The notes under the pieces are model-generated. The model searched no databases. It saw nothing but the letters and a program-made list of their open reading frames with translations, and had not been told where the DNA came from. The position numbers were made by a program, and so were the translations under genes. A DNA stretch of 34,356 nt from Ferruginibacter sp. (GTDB lineage: Bacteria > Bacteroidota > Bacteroidia > Chitinophagales > Chitinophagaceae): assembly GCA_017988335.1 (NCBI GenBank), contig JAGNRZ010000011.1, positions 1 through 34,356 of the forward strand, read 5' to 3'. This document shows positions 25,112 through 31,845 of the stretch, in pieces; the first letter of the stretch is position 1, and the number at the start of each line of letters is the position of its first letter.

Positions 25112-25123
25112 TTGTTTAAACAA
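25112..25123. promoter_or_regulatory. Perfect 12-base palindrome at the start of the Cys-rich gene
   Basis: TTGTTTAAACAA is a perfect palindrome immediately upstream of the start codon at 25111. Its position would suit an operator or a structured 5' end. AT-rich composition makes chance occurrence possible. Confidence 0.35.
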
Positions 25124-25184
25124 TTTATTGTGATTAATCAATGTAAAATTAGTGGAATATGATGGGGTTGCCAAGATAAAAATG

Positions 25185-25310
25185 TTAAAATTGGGATTGA
25201 GCCACGGGTGACACGGATTTATACGGATAAAGCAGATTTTTTGCAATGGTAAACACAGATTTAGAAACTCAATTAATCTGTATCTAAATCTAAGTAAATC
25301 TGTGGTTAAT
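25185..25310. repeat. Dispersed repeat with CACAGATTTA inverted arms
   Basis: The spacer between psd and the small gene contains CACAGATTTA (25254-25263) and its inverse TAAATCTGTG (25295-25304), plus CACGGATTTATACGGAT and GCAGATTTTTTGCAATG words. The last resembles the serS downstream spacer (CAGATTTTATTTGCAATG). It belongs to the same loose family of intergenic repeats. No gene is present. Confidence 0.5.
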
Positions 25311-25314
25311 AATC

Positions 25315-25971
25315 TTATAGCGTTGCTATTACGGTAACTCCACCCTTTACAACTTCATTTAGTTGTACATTTATCTTAGTACCTACAGGCAACAATAAAT
25401 CTACACGGCTACCAAATTTAATAAACCCAAATTCATCGGTTTGGTTAACTTTTTGCCCTACACTTAAATAGTTTACAATACGCTTTGCTAATGCACCTGC
25501 AATTTGCTTTACCAATACTTCGGTATTGCCCTTTTTTATAACTACGCTATGACGTTCGTTATCGGTACTGCTTTTAGGATCCCAAGCTACTAAATATTTA
25601 CCCTTGTGGTATTGATTGTAAACCACCTCTCCATTCAACGGACTACGGTTTACATGCACATTAGCAGGGCTCATAAATATAGATACTTGCAAACGCTTCT
25701 CTTTGAAATATTCAACATCTAACGTTTCTTCTATCACTACCACTTTACCATCGGCAGGGGCTACTATAGCATTTTCATTTATGGTAAGTACTCTATTAGG
25801 TACTCTAAAAAAACTTACTAAAAAAAGCAATAAAAAAAGTGTAGCAAAAAATATTATCCAACATAAAATGGGTAACGATGCACTAAAAAAATAAAAAATT
25901 GCAAAGTTAATAGCCCCAAAAATTAATGTGCCAATTGCAATGGATTTATAGCCTTCTCTATGAATAGTCAT
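25315..25971 (-). CDS. psd: Phosphatidylserine decarboxylase, short form
   Basis: The 218-residue product matches the short bacterial Psd proenzyme. An N-terminal hydrophobic region (about 10-55) precedes the catalytic domain. Visible motifs are APADGKVVV (Asp74), SPANVHVNRSP (His106) and FGSRVDLLLP. Self-cleavage between Gly187 and Ser188 is expected to create the pyruvoyl group. The enzyme makes phosphatidylethanolamine at the inner membrane. It lies downstream of cdsA on the same strand, separated by two inverted-repeat elements. A TATCTTTG box upstream gives it a probable promoter of its own. Confidence 0.95.
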   Translation of the reverse strand: MTIHREGYKSIAIGTLIFGAINFAIFYFFSASLPILCWIIFFATLFLLLFLVSFFRVPNRVLTINENAIVAPADGKVVVIEETLDVEYFKEKRLQVSIFMSPANVHVNRSPLNGEVVYNQYHKGKYLVAWDPKSSTDNERHSVVIKKGNTEVLVKQIAGALAKRIVNYLSVGQKVNQTDEFGFIKFGSRVDLLLPVGTKINVQLNEVVKGGVTVIATL

Positions 25972-25988
25972 GCTGTAGTTTTGAGGTG

Positions 25989-25996
25989 CAAAGATA
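25989..25996 (-). promoter_or_regulatory. Putative -7 promoter box of psd (TATCTTTG)
   Basis: TATCTTTG on the minus strand is a full match to TAnnTTTG, 17 bases before the psd ATG. No -33 TTG is evident at standard spacing. It suggests psd does not depend only on read-through from cdsA. Confidence 0.55.
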
Positions 25997-26036
25997 AGGG
26001 ATGCGGTTTACAGTTTTGAGTTTAGGGTTGGCTGTT

Positions 26037-26134
26037 TAGGTGTCTGGCCACTAAGCAAAGGCTTTTAATTAGTAGATTATTTCTACTCAATGCTTTTTTA
26101 AATTTATTATTTACTTTCAGTGGCCTGACACCTA
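26037..26134 (+). repeat. Inverted-repeat element, copy 1
   Basis: The left arm TAGGTGTCTGGCCACT (26037-26052) pairs with AGTGGCCTGACACCTA (26119-26134): 15 of 16 pairs, with a T.T mismatch at position 9. AAGCAAAG follows the left arm. The interior is AT-rich with no open frame. It has the same orientation as copy 2. Confidence 0.85.
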
Positions 26135-26145
26135 CTTTCAGAATT

Positions 26146-26245
26146 TAGGTGTCTGGTCACTAAGCAAAGTCATTAAATTTTTAAATTATTTCAGTAACGT
26201 AAGGTATATAATTTATGAAGTATCTAAGTAGTGACCTGACACCTA
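26146..26245 (+). repeat. Inverted-repeat element, copy 2
   Basis: The left arm TAGGTGTCTGGTCACT (26146-26161) pairs with AGTGACCTGACACCTA (26230-26245), with the same T.T mismatch and a compensatory C-G to T-A change relative to copy 1. AAGCAAAG follows the left arm. Bases 26243-26245 of the right arm are the TAG stop of cdsA on the minus strand. Confidence 0.85.
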
Positions 26246-27142
26246 TAAAAACAACTTTACATACACCCACACAGCAGGTACTGCAAAAAGAAGGCTATCA
26301 AATCTATCTAAAAAGCCGCCATGTCCGGGCATAAAACTGCCACTGTCTTTTACATTGGCCAAACGTTTTAGTTTACTTTCGAATAAATCACCGAGTGTGC
26401 CAAAGATAGCACAGAGGGCGGCGATTACGGCAATAATATAATCAGGAACATTTTTTGTAAAAAAAGCGTATCCAATACCAACCATAACTATAATACAAAG
26501 TACAGCTCCTCCACCAGTGCCTTCCCAAGTTTTTTTAGGAGATATTTTACTGAATGGTGTTTTGCCAATTAGTGAGCCTACGATGTATGCCATGGTATCA
26601 TTTATCCAAATTGAAAAGATAATTAATAGAGGATATATATTACTAAATGTAAACCTAGAGTAGTCAATTCCTCCTTCTGAACTTTTAAATTCAAAATAAG
26701 TTAATGAAAACAAAAATGTAAAGGGAATAGACAAATATACAAAGCCTAGAAGAGCATATTTCTTAGTTTTGTTTTTAACTTTTTTATTTTGGAAAAGAAA
26801 TATTAACAGACCCAAAAACAGTAAGGCCCAAAAAATGTATTTCAAATCTATATTGAAACTACTTATCTTATAAAAAAAACTAAACGAATAATAATCAATC
26901 CCTAAGATAAATGCCAATAAAACTCCACAAAAAGCAAAATAATTTTTTATAAAACTATCTTCAATTTTATCATCATTAATTTTTTCTATAAGATTTAGAT
27001 ATTCAATCCAGCAACCCCAATGTATAATAGTAAACAACACTACAAAACTCCAAAAATTCCACAACAAGCCTAGCAGCATTACCACTACAAAAATGGCTGC
27101 AGTAAGGCTACGGGTTTTTAAAGTTTGAATATTTAATGCCAT
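26243..27142 (-). CDS. cdsA: Phosphatidate cytidylyltransferase
   Basis: This 299-residue integral membrane protein has about eight hydrophobic segments. CdsA motifs are WINDTMAYIVGSLIGK (from residue 179), SPKKTWEGTGGG (201-212) and, near the end, the signature region DLFESKLKRLANVKDSGS followed by PGHGGFLDRFDSL. The enzyme makes CDP-diacylglycerol from phosphatidic acid and CTP. It is 5 bases downstream of the CPBP gene and upstream of psd, forming a phospholipid group. Its TAG stop codon is the end of an inverted-repeat element, so the extreme C-terminus may have been set by that insertion. Confidence 0.95.
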   Translation of the reverse strand: MALNIQTLKTRSLTAAIFVVVMLLGLLWNFWSFVVLFTIIHWGCWIEYLNLIEKINDDKIEDSFIKNYFAFCGVLLAFILGIDYYSFSFFYKISSFNIDLKYIFWALLFLGLLIFLFQNKKVKNKTKKYALLGFVYLSIPFTFLFSLTYFEFKSSEGGIDYSRFTFSNIYPLLIIFSIWINDTMAYIVGSLIGKTPFSKISPKKTWEGTGGGAVLCIIVMVGIGYAFFTKNVPDYIIAVIAALCAIFGTLGDLFESKLKRLANVKDSGSFMPGHGGFLDRFDSLLFAVPAVWVYVKLFL

Positions 27143-27147
27143 TAGTA

Positions 27148-28155
27148 TTAGCTATTGTTTTGTTTTGTAATAAAATCATCCGCAAATGGATTATTGGGAT
27201 TAATGTAACCAGGTAATAAAGCTTCTTGTTCAGGTTCATCAATATCTTTTTGGCTTACTTTATCAAATGCATATAATAACGCAATTATTATACCTAGCGC
27301 TGCAACTCCTAATAATATTGGGAAGCTATCTTCCATTGTATTTGGTGTAATAGGCTTACCCATCAAAGTCATCATGTACATAACAGTTACCCCTACTGCA
27401 TTATTAATAAAGTGTGCCAAAATACTTAACCATAATTTGTCCGTTCTATAAAAAAGCCAGCCTAATATAAAGCCTAAAACAAACCTTGGTAAAAAACCTA
27501 TATAACTGCCATGTATAAAACTAAAAATAGCAGCTGTAATACAAATAGATACTATCGGCATTTTTGTCCAGCGGCTAAGCAAATTTTGTATTCCTCCTCT
27601 AAACAATACTTCTTCAAAAATGGCAGGCAGCAAAGCAATCATAGCCATAGATAATAAATATTCGCCAAAGCTGCTCATTTTACCAATCACTAATATTTGC
27701 TTATAATAATCATCTTCGGCTTTTTGAAAAATGGCCAATGTTTCTTTGCTAAAGGGTATAAGTTTTATAACCTCTTGCAAAGCACCAATTAATGGAAAAC
27801 AAGCAAACATTATTAAAACTACTAACCCTATTTGTGCAATTGTAGGTTTTTTGACTAAGCCTAAATGCACAAAAGGTTTTGCATGACAAATTTTTGCATA
27901 AAAATAAGTAGGCAAAAACATCATGATAAGGGTAGAAAAAAATTGAAGTATTCTTAAAAGATTTGCATTTTGAGGTACTAGCAATTTATCCATTAGAGTT
28001 TTAGAGTCTAGCTTTGTTAAATCGGAAAAATTAATTTTACCAGCCATCCCAATTAGTTGTACCCCACCGGCTACAATTACCCCTCCAATAATAAGACCAA
28101 GCAATATACCCAATTGCCCCCAGTACGAAATTTTACGTGTTGCTATATGTGCCAT
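27148..28155 (-). CDS. CPBP (CAAX/Abi-type) intramembrane metalloprotease
   Basis: From ATG 28155 the product has 335 residues; a longer frame from TTG 28179 would begin inside the promoter box. It has multiple hydrophobic segments. The CPBP motifs are EEVLFRG (181-187, glutamate pair and Arg), FSFIH (211-215) and HFINN (248-252). The family includes CAAX prenyl proteases and bacteriocin-immunity type proteins; the substrate here is unknown. It is the first gene of a probable CPBP-cdsA transcript, which may extend to psd. Confidence 0.9.
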   Translation of the reverse strand: MAHIATRKISYWGQLGILLGLIIGGVIVAGGVQLIGMAGKINFSDLTKLDSKTLMDKLLVPQNANLLRILQFFSTLIMMFLPTYFYAKICHAKPFVHLGLVKKPTIAQIGLVVLIMFACFPLIGALQEVIKLIPFSKETLAIFQKAEDDYYKQILVIGKMSSFGEYLLSMAMIALLPAIFEEVLFRGGIQNLLSRWTKMPIVSICITAAIFSFIHGSYIGFLPRFVLGFILGWLFYRTDKLWLSILAHFINNAVGVTVMYMMTLMGKPITPNTMEDSFPILLGVAALGIIIALLYAFDKVSQKDIDEPEQEALLPGYINPNNPFADDFITKQNNS

Positions 28156-28176
28156 TAATAAGTTGTAATTTTGCAG

Positions 28177-28184
28177 CAAAAATA
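28177..28184 (-). promoter_or_regulatory. Putative -7 promoter box of the CPBP gene (TATTTTTG)
   Basis: TATTTTTG on the minus strand fits TAnnTTTG and lies 21 bases before ATG 28155. It overlaps the alternative TTG start at 28179, which argues against that longer start. Confidence 0.5.
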
Positions 28185-28236
28185 AGGGTTTTAATATGGT
28201 GTAACATTACCGTTTAACCATATGAAAATTAAAAGC

Positions 28237-28380
28237 TAGGCTATAGCCTAAAAAGACTGTGGTGCTGACGATTGAAAAACAAATGCTGATGGGCTGCCTG
28301 ATAGTAGCGAAAATTGAGCAACCCCATCAGCGGTTGAAAACCCTGACGGCGGTTGTGAAAATTGTAGCGGATAGCAGGAA
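28237..28380. other. GC-richer structured intergenic block
   Basis: This is part of the 352-base divergent gap between the CPBP gene and dusB. It starts with the perfect 14-base palindrome TAGGCTATAGCCTA (28237-28250). It then has GCTGATGGG (28285-28293) and its exact complement CCCATCAGC (28323-28331), giving a hairpin with a long internal region, followed by further GCGGTTG and GTAGCGG words. It is visibly richer in G and C than its surroundings. A 77-codon frame crosses it on the minus strand but has no protein-like features. It could be a repeat family member or a structured RNA; I cannot decide. Confidence 0.45.
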
Positions 28381-28427
28381 CAAAAGCTAAATTATGTTTA
28401 CTATTCACAGCCCCTAAACAAAAGCCA

Positions 28428-28492
28428 TAGGTGTCAGGCCACTGTAGTTTCCTTGTCACATTTAAACTTTGCATTTAGTGACCAGACACCTA
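28428..28492 (-). repeat. Inverted-repeat element, copy 3 (reversed)
   Basis: Read on the minus strand, the left arm is TAGGTGTCTGGTCACT and the right arm AGTGGCCTGACACCTA, with the same T.T mismatch and a T.G pair where copies 1 and 2 have C-G and T-A. AAATGCAAAG follows the left arm. It is shorter inside than copies 1-2. It ends 15 bases before the dusB start. Confidence 0.82.
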
Positions 28493-28507
28493 TAAACAAA
28501 AAAAGTT

Positions 28508-29551
28508 ATGATAAAAATAGGCGACAATATTACTCTTCCAGATTTTCCATTGCTATTGGCACCTATGGAAGATGTTAGCGACCCTCCGTTTAGAGCTGTG
28601 TGTAAAGACAAGGGTGCCGATTTGATGTACACCGAATTTATTAGCAGCGAAGGTTTGATTAGAGATGCTATAAAAAGTCGTCAAAAGCTGGATGTGTTTG
28701 ATTACGAAAAACCTATAGGTATACAAATTTTTGGTGGCGATGAAGATAGTTTAGCTATGGCTAGTAAAATTGTAGATGCAACTAATCCTGATTTATTGGA
28801 TATAAACTTTGGCTGCCCTGTAAAAAAGGTAGCATTAAAAGGGGCTGGCGCTGGTGTGTTAAAAGATGTTGATTTAATGGTACGCCTTACCGAAGCTTGT
28901 GTAAAAAGTACTCGGCTACCCGTTACTGTTAAAACAAGGTTGGGTTGGGATGATAATAATAAAAACATAGAAGAAGTGGCTGAACGCCTGCAAGATGTAG
29001 GCATTAAAGCCCTTGCTATACATGGCCGTACAAGAGCCCAAATGTATAAAGGTGAAGCCAACTGGGAGCTAATTGCTAAGGTTAAAGAAAATCCTCGTAT
29101 TACAATTCCTATTTTTGGCAATGGCGATATTGACAGCCCTGAAAAAGCACTGGCTTATAAAAACAAATATGGTGTTGATGGTATTATGATTGGCAGGGCT
29201 GCTATTGGTTACCCTTGGATATTTGATGAAATAAAACATTTTGTAAAAACGGGTGAGCATTTACCCTCTCCTACAATAGAAGACAGAGTAGAGGTTTGCA
29301 AAAAACATTTGCATAAAAGTTTTGAATGGAAAGGTCCTAAGGTGGGTATTTTTGAAATGCGTAGGCATTACACCAATTATTTAAAAGGCTTGCCGGGCAT
29401 TAAAGATTTTCGTTTAAAATTAGTAACCTCAGAAAATGTAGATGAAATTGTTGCTGTGCTTGATGAAATTGTAATTAAATATGCTGGTTATGAGTTTGTA
29501 AAAATGCCTATTGAGTTAATTAACTATCATGAAAAGTGTCCGATTAATTAA
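28508..29551 (+). CDS. dusB: tRNA-dihydrouridine synthase
   Basis: The 347-residue product is a DusB-type enzyme. The FMN-binding start is PLLLAPMEDVSDPPFRAV, the catalytic Cys103 lies in NFGCPVKKVALKGAGAG, and later motifs are VKTRLGWD, IHGRTRAQMYKG and IPIFGNGDIDSPE. It reduces specific uridines in tRNA D-loops using FMN and NADPH. The subtype (DusB) is by overall similarity. Its leader contains inverted-repeat copy 3, and its stop codon lies in the left arm of the hairpin at 29543-29603. Confidence 0.93.
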   Translation: MIKIGDNITLPDFPLLLAPMEDVSDPPFRAVCKDKGADLMYTEFISSEGLIRDAIKSRQKLDVFDYEKPIGIQIFGGDEDSLAMASKIVDATNPDLLDINFGCPVKKVALKGAGAGVLKDVDLMVRLTEACVKSTRLPVTVKTRLGWDDNNKNIEEVAERLQDVGIKALAIHGRTRAQMYKGEANWELIAKVKENPRITIPIFGNGDIDSPEKALAYKNKYGVDGIMIGRAAIGYPWIFDEIKHFVKTGEHLPSPTIEDRVEVCKKHLHKSFEWKGPKVGIFEMRRHYTNYLKGLPGIKDFRLKLVTSENVDEIVAVLDEIVIKYAGYEFVKMPIELINYHEKCPIN

Positions 29552-29603
29552 GGTCGGGGTGCTAACTTTTGCAAAGCAAAAGAGCAACCTGACCTTAATT
29601 AAT
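29543..29603 (+). repeat. 61-base imperfect palindrome upstream of the RAYT gene
   Basis: A 13-base outer stem (29543-29555 with 29591-29603, including TTAATTAAGGTC) continues through an imperfect GGGGTGCT/AGCAACCT stretch into a perfect CTTTTGC/GCAAAAG stem (29566-29572, 29576-29582) with an AAA loop. It overlaps the last codons of dusB. It may serve as the REP-like substrate of the adjacent transposase, as the dusB terminator, or both. Confidence 0.8.
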
Positions 29604-29631
29604 TACCTAAGAGATTTTAAATTTAGTTGCA

Positions 29632-30237
29632 ATGCACTTTATAGAAAACGAATTTTATCACATTTACAATCAGGGCAATAACCAACAACTTATATATTTT
29701 AATGACGCTAATTATATTTTCTTTATTAAAAAAATAAGAGACCAAATAGCACCAGTTGCCAATATTTTATGTTACTGCCTAATGCCTAACCATTTTCATA
29801 TTTTACTACAAGCCAATGAAAAAACGGTTGAAGAAAGAAAATCTTTTGGTGGTAAGCCCATGCAAGAATTGGCATATAGAATAGGAATGATGTTGAGTAG
29901 TTATAGCCAAGCTATTAATAAACAAAATAGTACTTCAGGTTCGTTATTTAGGCAAAAAACAAAAGCTAAATTATTAAGCGGCGATACTCATAATAATAAA
30001 GAGGGATATTTAGAGAATTGTTTCTTTTATATACATCATAATCCTTTGGAGGCAAAATTAGTTACCGATTTAAAGGATTGGCAATTTTCATCGTACTTAG
30101 ATTATGTAAGACTACGAAATGGCAATTTATGCAACAAAGAATTGTTTTTAAGCTTAACCAATTTATCTTTAAAGGAAATACAAAACAGATTGTTGTTAAA
30201 AAAATGGGAGAATGATATTTCAAAATTTTACACTTAA
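29632..30237 (+). CDS. REP-associated tyrosine transposase (RAYT), HUH Y1 family
   Basis: The 201-residue product has full family length. The HUH metal motif is His54-Phe-His56 in LMPNHFHILL. The C-terminal half has SGSLFRQKTKAK and YIHHNPLEAKLV (Tyr133 in the motif is a likely catalytic tyrosine). These single-strand-DNA transposases, related to IS200/IS605 TnpA, are linked to REP/BIME palindromes and are usually single copy and not flanked by IS ends. Consistent with that, there is no IS-like direct repeat, but a long hairpin lies upstream and related 12-mers are inverted on both sides. The gene looks intact. Confidence 0.88.
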   Translation: MHFIENEFYHIYNQGNNQQLIYFNDANYIFFIKKIRDQIAPVANILCYCLMPNHFHILLQANEKTVEERKSFGGKPMQELAYRIGMMLSSYSQAINKQNSTSGSLFRQKTKAKLLSGDTHNNKEGYLENCFFYIHHNPLEAKLVTDLKDWQFSSYLDYVRLRNGNLCNKELFLSLTNLSLKEIQNRLLLKKWENDISKFYT

Positions 30238-30264
30238 GTTAAAGGCAATTTTACTTTATGGTAC

Positions 30265-30287
30265 AGGCCGCTGGGAGCGTCCCGACC
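30265..30287 (-). repeat. REP-like palindromic sequence downstream of the RAYT gene
   Basis: The plus strand carries GGCCGCTGGGAGCGTCCC followed by GACC, with a GGGA/TCCC mini-hairpin. Read on the minus strand it contains GGTCGGGACGCT (30287-30276), which matches GGTCGGGGTGCT of the upstream hairpin (29552-29563) at 10 of 12 bases. It lies 11 bases before the mqo start. Confidence 0.6.
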
Positions 30288-30297
30288 AATATAAAAA

Positions 30298-31773
30298 ATG
30301 AACACACAACCTAATAAACATATAACATTAATTGGTGGAGGTATAATGAGTGCCACGCTAGGCATTTTATTAAAAGAATTAAATCCAAATTTTAGCATTA
30401 CCATTTACGAACGATTAGGTGTGGTAGCTGCCGAAAGTAGCGATGCTATGAACAATGCTGGTACAGGACACTCAGCTTTTTGCGAATTGAATTATACGCC
30501 ACAAAAAGAAGATGAAACTATTGATTGTAAAAAAGCTATAAAAATTGCTTCTGCATTTGAATTATCAAAATCGTTTTGGGCTTATTTAATGAAGAACAAT
30601 TATTTTGATACGCCTGAAAGTTTTATCAATAACATTCCACATATAAGTTTTGTTTGGGGAGATGAAGATGTAGATTTTTTGCAAAAAAGATTTTTAGCCT
30701 TGCAACAGCATCCTCTTTTTGCAGGTATAAAATTTAGCCAAGATAAAAATGAGTTAATGCGATGGATGCCATTGGTTATGCAACAAAGAAAGAGTGATGA
30801 AAAAGTTGCTGCTACTAAAATGGATATTGGTACAGATGTAAATTTTGGCAATCTTACCCGTACACTTTTTACACACCTTACAAGCTTAGATGGTGTTGAA
30901 CTTTTACTAAATCATGAAGTAAGAGATTTAGATAAGCAAGATGATGGTACTTGGCTAGTACAATATAAAGATTTAGCATTTGATGAAAAAAATGAACGTT
31001 ACACCGATTTTGTTTTTATAGGTGCTGGCGGTGGTGCATTGCCATTGCTAGAAAAAAGTAATATTCAAGAAGCAGAAGGCTACGGTGGCTTTCCCATAAG
31101 TGGGCAATGGTTAGTTTGTAAAAACGAAAACGTAATTGCACAGCATAATGCCAAAGTATATGGCAAAGCCAAAGTAGGTGCACCACCAATGAGTGTGCCG
31201 CATTTAGATACCAGAATGATTGATGGCAAAAAAGAATTACTGTTTGGACCATTTGCTGGCTTTAGTACTAAGTTTTTAAAAAATGGCAGCTACTTTGATT
31301 TGCCTTTGAGCATAGAGTTTGATAATATTATTCCTATGCTTAGCGCAGGCTGGCATAATATTGCTCTCACTAAATATTTAATACAACAAGTTAGTTTAAC
31401 CCATGAAAATAGAATGGAAACTTTAAGAGAATATTTGCCTAGTGCAAAGAATGAAGACTGGGAATTGGCCATAGCTGGGCAACGAGTGCAAGTAATAAAA
31501 AAAGACGAAGAAGAAGGTGGCGTATTAGAATTTGGAACAGAGCTAGTACATAGTGCCGATGGCAGTATTGCTGCATTATTGGGTGCATCGCCTGGGGCAT
31601 CTACAGCTGTAAGTGCTATGTTAGATGTGTTGGAAAAATGCTTTAGTGAATTAATGCAAAGCAATGAATGGAAAAATAAATTGCAAGAAATTATTCCTTT
31701 GTATAATGCGGTAGATGTGGATTGGTTGAAGCATCGCAAAATAAATAATGGTGTTTTGCATTTAGATGATTGA
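30298..31773 (+). CDS. mqo: Malate:quinone oxidoreductase
   Basis: The 491-residue product has typical Mqo length. The FAD-binding motif is LIGGGIMSATLG (11-22). Characteristic segments are AMNNAGTGHSAFCELNYTP, MDIGTDVNFGNLTR and, near the end, SIAALLGASPGASTAVSAML. It is a peripheral membrane flavoenzyme that oxidises malate to oxaloacetate and passes electrons to quinone in the TCA cycle. Its leader contains the REP-like palindrome downstream of the RAYT gene, which could influence expression. Confidence 0.96.
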   Translation: MNTQPNKHITLIGGGIMSATLGILLKELNPNFSITIYERLGVVAAESSDAMNNAGTGHSAFCELNYTPQKEDETIDCKKAIKIASAFELSKSFWAYLMKNNYFDTPESFINNIPHISFVWGDEDVDFLQKRFLALQQHPLFAGIKFSQDKNELMRWMPLVMQQRKSDEKVAATKMDIGTDVNFGNLTRTLFTHLTSLDGVELLLNHEVRDLDKQDDGTWLVQYKDLAFDEKNERYTDFVFIGAGGGALPLLEKSNIQEAEGYGGFPISGQWLVCKNENVIAQHNAKVYGKAKVGAPPMSVPHLDTRMIDGKKELLFGPFAGFSTKFLKNGSYFDLPLSIEFDNIIPMLSAGWHNIALTKYLIQQVSLTHENRMETLREYLPSAKNEDWELAIAGQRVQVIKKDEEEGGVLEFGTELVHSADGSIAALLGASPGASTAVSAMLDVLEKCFSELMQSNEWKNKLQEIIPLYNAVDVDWLKHRKINNGVLHLDD

Positions 31774-31774
31774 T

Positions 31775-31845
31775 TTTTCTCCCGCCGATTACGCAAATAA
31801 CGCAGAAAAAAATCTTATCAAATCTTAACCATCATAATTATCAGC
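31775..31845. repeat. Dispersed intergenic repeat between mqo and the gpx-like gene
   Basis: The spacer between convergent genes contains CCGCCGATTACGCAAATAAC and ends with ATCTTAACCATCATAATTA then TCAGCGTTCTATCG. The last part closely matches the end of the serS-downstream repeat (TCTTAACCAATC then TCAGCGTTCCAA). It overlaps the 3' end of the gpx-like gene. Confidence 0.5.

Noticed and set aside
24917..25246. Longer form of the small Cys-rich protein starting at TTG 25246
   Set aside because: The extra 45 residues are coded by dispersed repeat sequence, and the ATG at 25111 gives a clean signal peptide.
26037..26245. CRISPR-like array from the repeated TAGGTGTC arms
   Set aside because: Arms alternate in orientation, spacing is about 66-68 bases inside and about 11 between, and no cas gene is present; they are inverted-repeat elements.
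27148..28179. CPBP protease start at TTG 28179
   Set aside because: The start would lie within the TATTTTTG promoter box; ATG 28155 is preferred.
28241..28474. 77-codon minus-strand open frame in the CPBP-dusB gap
   Set aside because: It spans the structured GC-richer block and part of an inverted-repeat element, has no protein-like domain pattern, and is better explained as a chance frame through repeats.
29585..29595. Shared ACCTGAC word between the RAYT hairpin and the TAGGTGTC elements
   Set aside because: Seven to eight shared bases are too few to claim common origin without a genome-wide search.
31290..31796. 168-codon minus-strand frame opposite mqo
   Set aside because: It lies fully within the conserved mqo gene; the translation is Ser/Ile-rich shadow.
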